A stretch of 64,000 bases of DNA. Source: Batillaria attramentaria (Eukaryota; Mollusca; Gastropoda; Batillariidae). A program made the position numbers and the translations under genes. The stretch covers positions 433,722 to 497,721 of the forward strand of contig JACVVK020000481.1 of the NCBI GenBank assembly GCA_018292915.2, written 5' to 3'. Shown here piece by piece: positions 10,388 through 19,799 of the stretch (its first letter is position 1; every line of letters starts with the position of its first letter). Below the pieces are notes generated by a model, which did not search any database, was not told the origin of the DNA, and was given only the letters and a program-made list of their open reading frames with translations.

Positions 10388-10934
10388 TTTTTGTTTTGTT
10401 TTTTTATTTGTTTTGGCTGCTGTGTTCCGCTTTGTTCTTGTTGATGATTTATTTGTTTGTTTGTTGTTGTTATTGTTTCTTTTCGTTTTTGTTTGTTTGT
10501 TTGTGTGGGTATTGTTTCGTTTGCTTGGTGGGTGGGGGGGGGGGAGGTCAAATACAAACTGTACCAAAACTTCGTTTGGTTTAATAAGGCTCTGGAAACA
10601 TCGTTTGAGCATAATTCTTTGAGCAAAAGCAAATCTGGCAAATTTGTCCATTTTCGAACAAACATTGCTTGATTTGCTGAAAGAAGAACCAAGAAAATCA
10701 GTGGGTGATCATGACTGCTTATAGAGAGGCATGGCAAAACAGGGTCACGTGATACAGCATTCGTACTGTACCCTCTCTTCGCTATGCATCCTGAATCAAA
10801 GAGCTTCGGTTTCAAGACTTCTTGTGTTTCTGTTGTTTATTGAACCAACCAACCAGCATTGAATCTTTTGTTGTTTCTGTTGTTTTGTTTGCCGGTTTAA
10901 TTTTGTGTGTCTCTAGTTGTTGTATTTTGTTTTT
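10388..10934. other. T/G-rich spacer without recognised features
   Basis: Low-complexity TTTG-rich DNA (10390-10550) followed by unremarkable sequence. Open frames on both strands are compositional artefacts. Confidence 0.4.
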
Positions 10935-11134
10935 AAGTTGTTTCTCTATAAAGAAACAACTTTATGGGATGGGGCAGATTTCGCTGCGCGTAGCAGCAAG
11001 TTTCAGTGATAAAAAGGACTGACGTTTCTCCATACAATACATACTTTCACGCAGACAGTGGCGTAACGAAATCTGCGCCACTGACACCTTGCGTGCACAC
11101 TATGCGGCTGCGTTCGTTTTGGCAGGAGTTGTGC

Positions 11135-11220
<86 letters not shown>

Positions 11221-12125
11221 ACGGATGTAATCATTAGAGAGAGATAGCAGGCGTTCGTCGGCTAACATTCTTCGTCGTTTCATGACGTGATTAGGAGCCG
11301 AAGACGCGCGCACAAATCTGTAGCATAGCAGCGGCCTTCGTCGGCGGTACGCGTTCGCGACAGAGTGGTGTCCCTTCGCTCGATCTGTATGAGTCATTGT
11401 TTTTTCAATAAATTGTTTGTACTCGTGCATGCTATCAAGTGTCTTCTACATCAACACATTAGTGTTTATCAGCCGGAAGCAAAAGTAAGAGCACACTGAA
11501 TCGAATACTTTTTGTACCTATCCTGCAAAAAAAAATCCCGACATTTCACAGGTTGACGAGAGACAAGGGAGGTCACTTGTGCGATGTTTACCATCATGGT
11601 AGATCAAACTTGCCAAAAATGGTACCCATTTCACAGGCCAAAATGTACAAGCGCCGTACCGTTACCGATGCGAAAGATCATATCGGTCAATAAATATGAT
11701 GTTCAAAACAAAGTAAAACTCAGTTTAAACCTTCAAACCTCTAAGAAAAGACAAGAAATAGCGAACGAACTCATCTTCGGATTTCAGCCTGTTTTTACGA
11801 CGAAGATACGGATGCTCGTCGGCTCTTCAACATGCGCGCATGCGCAGTCGGCGAAAATTGTGGGGAATCCCGACGAAGGTTGGCCGACGAACGCTTGCTA
11901 TCTCTCTCTACTATCTCCTAAACCACTTCGTTGGAACGCCGTTTATTTTGAGATGAAATGGCCAGTCATATTCTCCTGGCCGACTTTTTACAATTTTTCT
12001 CTTGTCGCATTTTGCCCCATTTAAAGAAATGTCATTTTACGTTTTTGGACCAAAGCGTTGCTCAAATGCCTTCATTTCCCAGAATTCGGAAGTTCATCTA
12101 ATAATACTCTATGGGAGTTATCGCC
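10935..12125 (-). repeat. Repeat family E, inverted copy with nested MITE
   Basis: This is the reverse complement of family E. The palindrome is at 10935-10962 (one mismatch), then GATTTCGCTGCGCGTAGCAG, the (GT)n run (11140-11219), GGACGGATGTAAT, and after a nested insertion the AAACCACTTCG and CATATTCTCC segments. A 672-bp MITE interrupts it at 11237-11908. Confidence 0.6.
11237..11908. mobile_element. MITE-like DNA transposon, TA target duplication
   Basis: The inverted ends begin GAGAGAGATAGCAGGCGTTC and, from the right end, GAGAGAGATAGCAAGCGTTC. They stay similar for about 38 bp, through GTCGGC and TTCGTCG. TA flanks both ends (11235-11236, 11909-11910). The host sequence, family E, is continuous once the insert is removed. 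The 672-bp length without transposase marks it as non-autonomous; TA duplication suggests a Tc1/mariner-type donor. Confidence 0.7.
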
Positions 12126-12328
12126 CTCTCCATAGTAATGGAAACAACATTATAAGACGGGCCAAAATTTCTACGTTCAAAGGCAGGTTGTGTGGCACAA
12201 ACGCACGTCGCTTGCATTCTCCGCAGAGACGTGATGCAAGTCTAACCCCGACAATGGGCGACATTGTATCTGGCGGGCATGGTGCTCCTGAACGCACTTC
12301 TCCGCTGCAGTGCGTGCGTGCGTGCGTG

Positions 12329-12392
<64 letters not shown>

Positions 12393-13079
12393 CTGTCCAG
12401 GCCTGTTTCTCCGAAAATACTCAACCGAATGGCTTCAAAGTTGGGGTCTCCGAATATATCAATGTCTTTTAATAGAGCAACCGAGCGTTTGGTGATTACT
12501 TAAGTGATTTTGGAGTTATCGCCCTTTTGAGAAAAGTTGGTTGTTTGGCTTTTACAGGCGTGATATTTATTTAAATCACTCAATTTTTTCGAAGTAGATA
12601 GCATGAATACGGAATCTGAACAGAGTGACTATTAGGAAATGGTCGCTCAGATAGTTTTTTTATGTTGTTTCCATAGTAATGGAAACAACATAATAGGACG
12701 GGCTAAAATTTCCACGTTCATGGGCAAGCATCTGTGGTACAAACGCACGTCACTGCCGATCTCCCGCAGAGACGATTATGCAAGTGTAACTCTGACAATG
12801 ACGTAAGAAAACCTGCGTCATCGATGCTGGCATGTATGCTGTTCCGAACGCGCTTCTCCTCCTCACTGAGTGCCGTCTGTGTGTATGTGTGTGAATTGTG
12901 TCCGGGCCCGTTTCTTCGAAGATACTTAACCGAATGGCTTCAAATTTGGGGTATCCAAATTTATCAAAATGTTACATTAGACGATTCAAGCGTGTGATGA
13001 TTGCTTACGTGATTTGGGAGTTATCGCCCTTTTGAGACAAGTTGGTCGTCTTTCGTTTACAGGCGTAATATTTATTTAA
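12126..13079 (+). repeat. Repeat family E2, two tandem copies
   Basis: Copies at 12126-12655 and 12661-13079 share GGAAACAACATWATARGACG, the cgcacgtc and cgcagagacg segments, ATACTYAACCGAATGGCTTC and AGTTATCGCCCTTTTGAGA. The second opens with a 32-nt hairpin (12661-12692, 14-bp arms, 4-nt loop). It is cut at 13079 by the TTAA-flanked transposon and resumes at 17988. Partial relatives lie at 18100-18430 and 19324-19600. Confidence 0.65.
12318..12391. repeat. (GCGT)n-(GT)n microsatellite
   Basis: A GCGT block followed by a GT run inside the first E2 copy; the second copy has only a remnant at about 12875-12895. Confidence 0.9.
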
Positions 13080-13334
13080 AGGTCCTACGAATGCAGATTT
13101 TGGGCCCAAATTGTGCCTAAAACTCATGTAAACAACACAGCAGAGCACAGAAAGCGGTAGAATGTGAGTGCGGTACATTTTACTCACCAGTTATGCCATA
13201 TTCAACGGGACAGGGTGCACGAAAGTACGCAGAACCTCAAAATTATCGATCGAAGCGAGTCGTTTTCCCTGTTCGAAAAGGCCGCCATAGCTGTCTCGTC
13301 GAGAACGAGACCATGTAAACAGTGCCAAGGCTGC

Positions 13335-13348
13335 GTGACGTCACGTTT
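13335..13348 (+). promoter_or_regulatory. CRE-like palindrome upstream of the P2X7-like gene
   Basis: GTGACGTCACGTTT contains the full CREB/ATF site TGACGTCA. It lies 45 bp upstream of the ATG at 13393. The identical 14-mer in opposite orientation at 17759-17772 precedes the other gene. Confidence 0.5.
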
Positions 13349-13392
13349 AGACTTCCGATCTTGCAAGTATCAAGCACTCAGTGTACGCAAGT

Positions 13393-13508
13393 ATGGAAAA
13401 CGTTCCCTACCAGTTTGAACCGCTGGCGACAGAGGCCGATCTGTGGATTGAGTGGTCCTCGGAGGATGAGGAGGAAGAGGAAGCATCTCTGCCCACTGAA
13501 TCACAGAG
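13393..13508 (+). CDS. P2X7-like zinc-domain protein, exon 1 (acidic N-terminus)
   Basis: The ATG opens MENVPYQFEPL, then an acidic stretch (SSEDEEEEEASLPTESQ), and the exon ends two bases into an Arg codon at a GTAGGA donor. Invertebrate proteins with a P2X7 C-terminal-type zinc domain commonly start with a PYxFEP motif and an acidic run, so start and exon both fit. The gene lies inside the TTAA-flanked transposon, 313 bp from its left end, and converges with the transposase gene. Its role is unknown: it lacks the P2X channel part, and the acidic tail suggests protein binding. In-frame joining to exon 2 supports the model. Confidence 0.65.
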
Positions 13509-13665
13509 GTAGGACCTTCCGTTTTATTGATACGATGTCTAGTTTACGCACATGCTTCAGCGTTTCCGACTCGAACACACACGTCGAACACACGTAACTG
13601 TTACGTGCCTCGCGTACACATGTGAACTTCTTAGTTCTAACTGACCATAAAAATATTACTTTCAG

Positions 13666-13819
13666 AGACTGGTGTAAGTGCGGTAAGTGCCCGGAGCCGG
13701 CAAGAGAGCTAGAGAGGGTGTGCTGCCATGATTACGGGGAAGTTGTAAGCAAGTTTGAGCCTGGCCGACAGTCCTGCATAACGGAGCACGAAGGCGTTTT
13801 CGTCAACTGCATGTCAAAG
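13666..13819 (+). CDS. P2X7-like zinc-domain protein, exon 2
   Basis: The exon follows TTTCAG and ends before GTAAAT, phase 0. It encodes RDWCKCGKCPEPARELERVC, then CHDYGEVVSKFEP, SCITEHEGVF and VNCMSK. The order WCxCGxC, CC, CITEH, C matches the cysteine/histidine zinc-binding module of the P2X7 receptor cytoplasmic domain and its many stand-alone invertebrate relatives. Usually a VLxxA-type helix follows, and that exon was not found. A small candidate exon at about 14347-14404 (AGCTTTAGGG to a TAA) does not resemble it. Without it the product is 90 codons plus intronic read-through to a stop at 13874. No broken codon is seen in either exon. Confidence 0.65.
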
Positions 13820-13938
13820 GTAAATGTTCACTTTTTACTCGAGTTTTTGCCTCCAGATGACGAGGTACAAGCTTGACCGATCGAAAGAGAACAAAGCTTT
13901 TCACACTCACTCACTTTCTCTCTCACACATACACACAC

Positions 13939-13972
13939 ACGGGGGGGGGGGGGGGGGGGGGAGGGGGGGGGG
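13939..13972. repeat. Poly-G tract
   Basis: A G run with one A, in the intron of the P2X7-like gene; length may be unreliable in the assembly. Confidence 0.85.
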
Positions 13973-14491
13973 CTCCAGTTGATGCGTGGTCGACATTGAG
14001 CCACAACAGCAGCTTTGTCCACCTCACCAACTGACTAAAAGTTCAGGCAGGCCCTGAGTGTTGTTGCTTTGAGCCTCTCTTGCTTTTTTATAGCCTGGGA
14101 AAGTCAGTCTGAGAAGTACAACTTCATATAGCTCACTGATGTAGTCTGAAACAGAACATAAATATATAGAGCGCTCTCAGCTTTACTTACTTCCCCTACT
14201 TTCAAATTGACCTGATTGAGCGCATATTTTCGGCTTTGCCGACGCCTTTGTTCCTATTCTATATTAAATGTAATTACATGACATTACACCTAGGCAGTTG
14301 CTCCTTCTAAATTATTTAGTCTTTTACCGCTGAAACCTCTTGCAGAGCTTTAGGGTAGCGACGTCTGCTAGTACTGGAGATGCACCAGATTTTATACAGT
14401 AATGTTTCATTGCTCTCAAAATTTCATAAAATGGGCTCTCAATATATATATATAGAGAGAAGTATAGATTATGAAAGAAAGTATGCATTAC

Positions 14492-14646
14492 CTCGACAGT
14501 GCGAACATTTCACAGCTTTTGCAAGCTGGATCTCCCTTTGTAGCCCGAAATCTGCAGATTTTCCACTGCAGTTCACCTTGTGAAGTAGGCTAGTGGCTTG
14601 CTCACAGCCTGCACTTGCATTAAGATGCATTGCAGCAAGGAGAAGT
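14492..14646 (-). pseudogene. Transposase C-terminal exon, shifted
   Basis: After TGTTTCAG it continues MQA-RLLLAAMHLNASAGCEQA, then in another frame GELQWKICRFRATKGDPACK, ending at GTAATG. LAA-x-H-x-N and GELQWK are characteristic near the end of this family. Further downstream exons were not identified. Confidence 0.5.
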
Positions 14647-15065
14647 CTGAAACATTTCATAAAATCAACTTAGGTTAGCGTGAAGTTCTCCTGTCGTTTG
14701 CTTCTGTGACACCTTTACCACATAACACTGTATGAAGAATCTTGACAGTGTAGGGTGGTCATTGTCTGGAGATGTACAGGGAATACATAGTGTACATAGT
14801 GGCTGTTTTTGGAAGGAATTTCTGTGTTATTTACTGTAACTGCTTTTTAAAAAATGTCTTTAACATGCCAAAGCAATGACTGGTTCATATTTACTGAACG
14901 TCAATGTTCATGCTTAACTTACTATCTTACTAATCAACAACACCTGCTCTCCAAAACTAGTTTCCTTTTAAAACAGGACAATGAAGCTGATCTTTCCCTA
15001 TGTGGGAGAAATGATGAGAGAGAGAGAGAGTAATGGATATTACAGGCAAATTAAACTTTGTGTAC

Positions 15066-15238
15066 CTGGCTTGCATGACAGGGTAGGTGAAGTGGTTAAA
15101 GCTTCGAGGGAAAGTGGCAGAGAACAGCATGATATGATTCTAGACACGCAGTCTGCACATCTGGTGACAGCATCCCAAAATCACGCAGGAGAAAGGAATT
15201 CTTGATGACTGCCTCCAGTGTATGGTGCTGTCGGGTTC
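15066..15238 (-). pseudogene. Transposase exon (LLRDFGMLSPD), one-base shift
   Basis: After a GTGCAG acceptor it reads TRQHHTLEAVIKNSFLLRDF, GMLSPDVQTACLESYHAVLC, HFPSK, then in the next frame FNHFTYPVMQAR. Exactly one extra base near 15114 restores the frame and the expected exit phase. Confidence 0.6.
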
Positions 15239-15396
15239 CTGCACCATATAGTTACCACAGACATTGTTGACTGTTAGACTGCATGTAGGATATTATCATC
15301 AGTTAACACAAATTCCTCACATGCGACAGGAACAAAAGCAGAATGTGAAGCAAACTGAACAAGCAGTGAACTAGCCATGTCACTGATTTTCTTCAC

Positions 15397-15648
15397 CTTT
15401 TTTTATCCAGGCTCTTGGCACCAGCTGATCATGCTGACACTTGGGGAAAAGGCCACCGTGACCCTCATGGATGTCTGCCACATGATTGCTGATGGAGACC
15501 CACTTGTCCTTTACAAGCTGCGCTCGGTTGGGACCCTCCGGTGATGAAGATGAGCACCAGTACATGTGCTTTGTGATGCTTTTGGACCACAGTGACAGGG
15601 TGGCATTCCGCTTTAACTTGCTGGCTGCATCTATTATCTTTCCAACCC
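15397..15648 (-). pseudogene. Transposase exon (KIIDAASK / HVADIHEGHGG)
   Basis: The exon starts after TTATTCAG and joins in phase, giving WHVAK-GVGKIIDAASKLK, SLWSKSITKHMYWCSSSS, KWVSISNHVADIHEGHGG and LFPKCQHDQLVPRAWIKK. The Trp-Cys, His-rich and Cys-His landmarks follow family order. No stop or shift is seen in this exon. Confidence 0.65.
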
Positions 15649-16062
15649 CTGAATAAAATGTTCAATATATTTATGTCATATTTCTGTGGGTTTTCTTATG
15701 GGTGGGGTGGGAGAGGGGAGGGGTGGTGGGTGGATGCTTAGGGGTGCAGGTTATCTTTTTTTTTTTTTTGGGGGGGGGGGGGGGGCAATATGGATAACAT
15801 TTGTGTAACTACTTTCTTAAAATTTCCATGGTATTTCCATGGTTATTTGTCATACTGTCAAGATCCATAACATGTGTATGTATACATGTGTATGTGTGTA
15901 TGTACATATAATGTGTAGGTGTGTATCATGTATGTATGGGTGGCTGACAGCACTATGTACATGTGTCAATGTACAAATTCCAAAAATATGAGTAATTAAA
16001 AAAACAGTACATGTACTGTGAACAGCTACACAGTTTTTATTTCGTACTTATTGAAGGTTTAC

Positions 16063-16270
16063 CTTTGGCCACGTGCCATACATCAAAGCGGTGAATAATC
16101 TGGTGATCATGGTGTGGCTTGGAGTGACGGTCAAGCATATACATGTATTTCTTGACACTGGCATGACGATCAGTGATCAGATGGCTGGTGTTTACTGTCC
16201 CGCATATTTTCTGAAGTCCTCTCTTTAGCCCTTCGAGTTCCATCGCATGGGAATTTCGTACTTGATTACT
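16063..16270 (-). pseudogene. Transposase core exon (TDRH / WHVAKG)
   Basis: The exon encodes SNQVRNSHAMELEGLKRGL, NTSHLITDRHASVKKYM and IIHRFDVWHVAKG, with a GTAAAC donor one base into the next codon. The Asp of TDRH and the Asp of FDVWH sit where this DDE family carries conserved acidic residues. The open frame continues upstream to 16468, but that part looks intronic. Confidence 0.65.
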
Positions 16271-16684
16271 CTTAAGAATAATTAGAAGGACCACAGTCAT
16301 GCACACATGGACATTGCAAAGTACATTGCTGTCTGTTGTTTTGTTGACACCATCTCCTGATAAGATAAAAACAATCCTTTTAACATGTAAGTAGTTTGCA
16401 AGCAGCACTCCTTCAGCCCCATTCCCTGTCAGTTGTAGTCTTCTTAGCCAACAAATCAGTCTCCCCACCTTTCTCCTCCCTGCAGTTCAAATAAATGACT
16501 GGCACATACACTGTGACCTCTGCCATGGACATAAAAAAAAACAAACAAAACCCAACCCAACCCAGGCACACTCATTAAGATCACCATTAACTCATGAGGA
16601 TCAACGACAAAAATAGTATGCATGCTTTCTAATGCTCATATTTGCTACTGAAAAAAAGTCTGTGACATCAACCATGATTCTTAC

Positions 16685-16826
16685 CGGCTTCACTAGAACT
16701 TGAAGGCCCACATCCCTTGACCGAACAGCACATGGCTCACTTTCACACTCAAGTCAGGGTGGCATCTTCCTCACTTGTATCATCACCGATGATGGGTGGG
16801 TCTTCGCTGAGGATTTCTGCCAGCTC
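16685..16826 (-). pseudogene. Transposase linker exon
   Basis: It lies between a TTAG acceptor and a GTAAGA donor. It encodes ELAEILSEDPPIIGDDTSEE then, after a one-base shift, ECESEPCAVRSRDVGLQVLV. The RSRDVGLQV piece resembles the RSVGTQT-type linker common between the THAP and catalytic parts of this family. The assignment is tentative. Confidence 0.4.
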
Positions 16827-17468
16827 CTAATTTAAATCATTGTTCAGCGTGAGTGAGAAATATCAGGAATCCCATGAGCTGTCACTATTTTGTAAAATTT
16901 CTAATATTGTTAAGTATGAACACTGCCATCTAACCCCATACTGAAGGTGAATAGACACATTTAACTTGAAAGACTTGTAAAAAAAAAAAAAAAAAAAACT
17001 TAATAAAATCCACATTTTGGGGGGTTGATGCTGGCCTCACTGTCAACTGTTTCCTTCTTTAGTTTCTTGGGGGGGGGGGGGGATGAATTGGAAGTGAGAT
17101 ATTTAGTGGTGGGGATAGAGAAAGGGAAAGAACGATATACATTCAATGCTGCATAGGGTGTGTCTAAATAACATGCACGACACTCACATTACGGTGTTTT
17201 CTTGTTTATTGGGCATGACAGGGTGATAATGTATGACTGGGCTGAGACAGGATGCGGGGGGGGGAGGAAGAGTGGGGTGTTGTGAAGCCGGCAGCTGACG
17301 AGAGGGGAGGGGAGTGTGTTGTGAAACAGACGACAGGTTTCCTCTGTCCGTCTCTCTCACAGGCACACCGGCACACACACGCATCTCAGAACGACCCCAA
17401 TGCAAGCAAAACAGTCACTCTCGCACAAGAAAATTGTTTTGTTTTTTCCCCTCCAGTGCAGTACTCAC

Positions 17469-17719
17469 CTGCTGCCTACGTCGTTTGGTCAGGCGGCCGG
17501 AGCGCCTGTCGGCCAGGTCTTGCTTCCGTTTTCGCTGGGTTTCCGAGTGCCCAAAGAGCGTGGGCACTGCATCCGGACGTAGTTCTGGTTGGTATTTGAG
17601 CCCCTCTTTCCTGCTGATAAGTGTTGTAAAGGCACTGTCTTCAAAATGTTTTGAGAACTCACGGAAGACTGCCGCACTGCTTTTTTCTGAACAACCGGGA
17701 GCGCAGCTTCCACCGGCAT
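17469..17719 (-). pseudogene. Transposase exon 1: THAP domain remnant
   Basis: The minus ATG at 17717-17719 is one base out of frame with CAPGCSEKSS, AVFREFSKHFEDSAF, LKYQPELRPDAVPTLF and the basic QRKRKQ...KRRRQQ tail, ending at a GTGAGT donor. The Cys pair, the HF-x-x-S-x-F step and AVPTLF are THAP zinc-finger landmarks. The middle of the domain, with its conserved Trp, is missing, and Ser replaces the usual Cys before HF. Confidence 0.55.
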
Positions 17720-17758
17720 GTTTACAACCCCGCGACCGCTAGTTTCGCTATGGCTGTC

Positions 17759-17772
17759 AAACGTGACGTCAC
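17759..17772 (-). promoter_or_regulatory. CRE-like palindrome upstream of the transposase gene
   Basis: On the minus strand this is GTGACGTCACGTTT, identical to 13335-13348. It lies about 40 bp upstream of the minus ATG at 17719. A second CGTCACGTGA motif follows at 17775-17785 on the plus strand. Confidence 0.5.
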
Positions 17773-17987
17773 TTGCGTCACGTGATATACCGGCGAGTGT
17801 TTTCGGGACCTCGCTGCAGCAGACGAATTGCCAGGCTGACGGGGGATGTTTTTTTTATCGTGAACTAATAACAGGCTCGGCAGGCCGATGATCTATGCCA
17901 TTTTGATGAAACGGCATACACCCATGCTTCCACTGAGCATACAGTTTTGGACACAATTTGGGTCCAAAATTTGCATTCGTAGAACCT

Positions 17988-18430
17988 TTAAATCACTCAA
18001 TTTTTTGGCAGTAGATAGCTTGAATACGGACTCTGAACTGATTCACTACTAGAAAATGGTCGCTCTTATAGTTTTCATGTAAACCGAGCCTGAGTTGACA
18101 TTGCATGTGAACCCAGTTCAGATGCCTATTTCTCCGAAAATACTGAACCGATCGATTTCAAATTTGGGGTTTCTAAATGAATCAAGATTGTTGAAAAGAA
18201 GGCCCGATCCAGGTACGATTGCACACATGATTTGCGAGTTATCGCCCTTTTCAAAAAAAGTGGCTTTCTGGCGTTTAAAGGGGTAATATTTACCTAAACC
18301 ACTCCATTTTTGGGACATAGATAGCATGAATACGGACTCTCAACTGAGTGAATTTTGGTGGTTGTCGCTTTTATACTTTTGGCGTAAGCCGTACCTGATG
18401 AAAGTGCTGGTGAACACACTTTAGATCTCA
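17988..18430 (+). repeat. Family E2: right flank of the transposon and a third copy
   Basis: 17988-18090 continues the interrupted E2 copy (TTAAATCACTCAATTTTTT, AATACGGACTCTGAAC). 18100-18430 is a further partial copy with CCGAAAATACTGAACCGATC and AGTTATCGCCCTTTT. Confidence 0.6.
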
Positions 18431-18833
18431 AAATCGCTCCTACTATACATAGATAATGAGCCTGGGGTGCCATAAAAAATATACAAAAAAATTAGAAAAA
18501 TTCACTGCAGCCGTTGTCGTCAGTTGACTCGAAAATTTGTACTCGAAGCACATTTCCTTTACACAAGCCACACGCCTCACAAACATCGCAGAAAAGGCAC
18601 ACGCGCACTGACGCAAAAACTGTATCAGCGTCAGTTTGCCGACGTCATGTTTGATGACGGGGGGTGTGTCGTCACTTTTCGGAAGTTCTCTATTTGTAGA
18701 CGGGGAAAGCGGGAGTTTCATTGATGTAGTGAGCTTTGTTTTTCCACTGACTCTCACTCAATAGCATAGCAGAGTGAGAGAACACCACATAGGTCTCAAT
18801 GGAGCACATGCACAAACGCGGCTCGCGCAAGTC

Positions 18834-18835
<2 letters not shown>

Positions 18836-18870
<35 letters not shown>

Positions 18871-18912
18871 GCGCGCGTATGTCTGTGTGTGTCTGTGTGC
18901 GCGCGCGCGCAG
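18836..18912. repeat. (GCGT)n/(GC)n microsatellite
   Basis: Compound alternating purine-pyrimidine run with Z-DNA-prone GC dinucleotides. Confidence 0.9.
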
Positions 18913-19192
18913 CAGACATAACACATAGTGAAAAAACGTTCGCCGCGCAGACTTGTCTGTTAAACACATTGAGCCGGTATAAATTCGATCTTTACACTGC
19001 GCAGCAGCAACACTTCAATTTTCATGGGGCTGCTTTCATTGCAAGAATTGTATCCGAGTCAAAGTTATTACGTCAAATGTATTATGCGTCATCCCAATGA
19101 GGAAAACGTCATAGATTTCAAAGAAAACAACTTGACGTCTCTCTTCCAAAACCAAGATTGGTCTGACAAGCCCGGTCAGTTGTTTCCATTCA

Positions 19193-19211
19193 GAGAGAGA
19201 GAGAGAGAGAG

Positions 19212-19270
<59 letters not shown>
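19193..19270. repeat. (GA)n-(GT)n microsatellite
   Basis: GA run followed directly by a GT run. Confidence 0.95.
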
Positions 19271-19272
<2 letters not shown>

Positions 19273-19323
19273 TCCCGAATACATGGCATTACAAAAGAAC
19301 GACCGTGACGACAGCAGGTGATT

Positions 19324-19600
19324 AAATGGAAACAACATATTGGGCTGGTCAGTGGCCATCTTGTTTTATGTAAAACGTACCTCAGTTGACATCGCATGTG
19401 AACCCAGTTTAGATGCCTGTATCTCCTAAAATACTCAACTTATCGATTTCAAATTTGGATCAAGATCTTTGAATAGAAGGCCCGATCCAGGTATGATTGC
19501 ACAGATGATTTGTGAGTTATCGCCCTTCTGAGAAAAGTTGGTTGTCTCCGGTTTGCAGGCGTAATATTTCTTTAAGCCTTTCCTTTCCAAGTCCGCGTAT
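19324..19600 (+). repeat. Family E2, partial copy
   Basis: Contains GGAAACAACAT, CAGTTGACATCGCATGTGAA, CCCAGTTTAGATGCCTGT and GAGTTATCGCCCTTCTGAG, in the same order as the copies around 12.7 and 18.1 kb. Confidence 0.55.
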
Positions 19601-19799
19601 ATATAGACTCATTTAAGAGTTACCGTTTTTAGCAGCGTGGGAATCACGGGACGGGGAAGCTGTTATGTACACGTCATTCGTGAGGTATTGCATTCCTGTA
19701 TGGGTTGCCCTTCCGTTAAGACCGCGTGGATTCGAAAGCTGTCAGTTTGCCAGTTTTACAGCCCTGTTTTTCGTAAGTTTAGATGTTCGTATCAACAAG

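Larger units (their letters stand above)
14492..17719 (-). pseudogene. THAP-type Kolobok-like transposase, frameshifted
   Basis: Six minus-strand segments with good splice boundaries, listed separately, together spell an almost complete protein of the THAP/TDRH/WHVAK family. In order they give the THAP remnant, a linker, the RNase-H-like core (AMELEG, LITDRH, FDVWHVAKG), the YWC/NHVADIHEGH region, the LLRDFG to FTYPVMQAR region and the LAAMHLNASAG C-terminus. Intron phases agree at the core junctions (16063/15648, 15397/15238, 15066/14646). At least four single-base shifts are needed: after the ATG, in 16685-16826, near 15114, and near 14600. The first catalytic Asp region was not found. This is either a dead copy or an assembly with indel errors. 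Confidence 0.65.
13080..17987. mobile_element. Kolobok-like DNA transposon with two convergent genes
   Basis: This element is 4,908 bp long. Its inverted ends read AGGTCCTACGAATGCAGATT on the left and AGGTTCTACGAATGCAAATT from the right. Similarity continues about 48 bp through CCCAAATTGTG and AAAACT. TTAA flanks both ends (13076-13079, 17988-17991). An uninterrupted paralogous site (TTTATTTAAATCACTC) is at about 12570. Inside, a + gene encodes an acidic P2X7-like-domain protein and a - gene a THAP/RNase-H-like transposase. TTAA duplication plus a THAP-fused DDE protein fits the Kolobok superfamily as I know it. piggyBac also uses TTAA, but the protein motifs differ. The copy looks immobile because the transposase has frameshifts. 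Confidence 0.75.

Noticed and set aside
11584..12024. 146-codon open frame crossing the MITE right end
   Set aside because: It spans the MITE/host junction at 11908 and has no recognised motif.
16271..16468. Upstream part of the transposase core open frame as coding
   Set aside because: A good acceptor (CTTAAG) precedes the conserved SNxVRNSHAMELEG start, and the upstream residues do not resemble the family.
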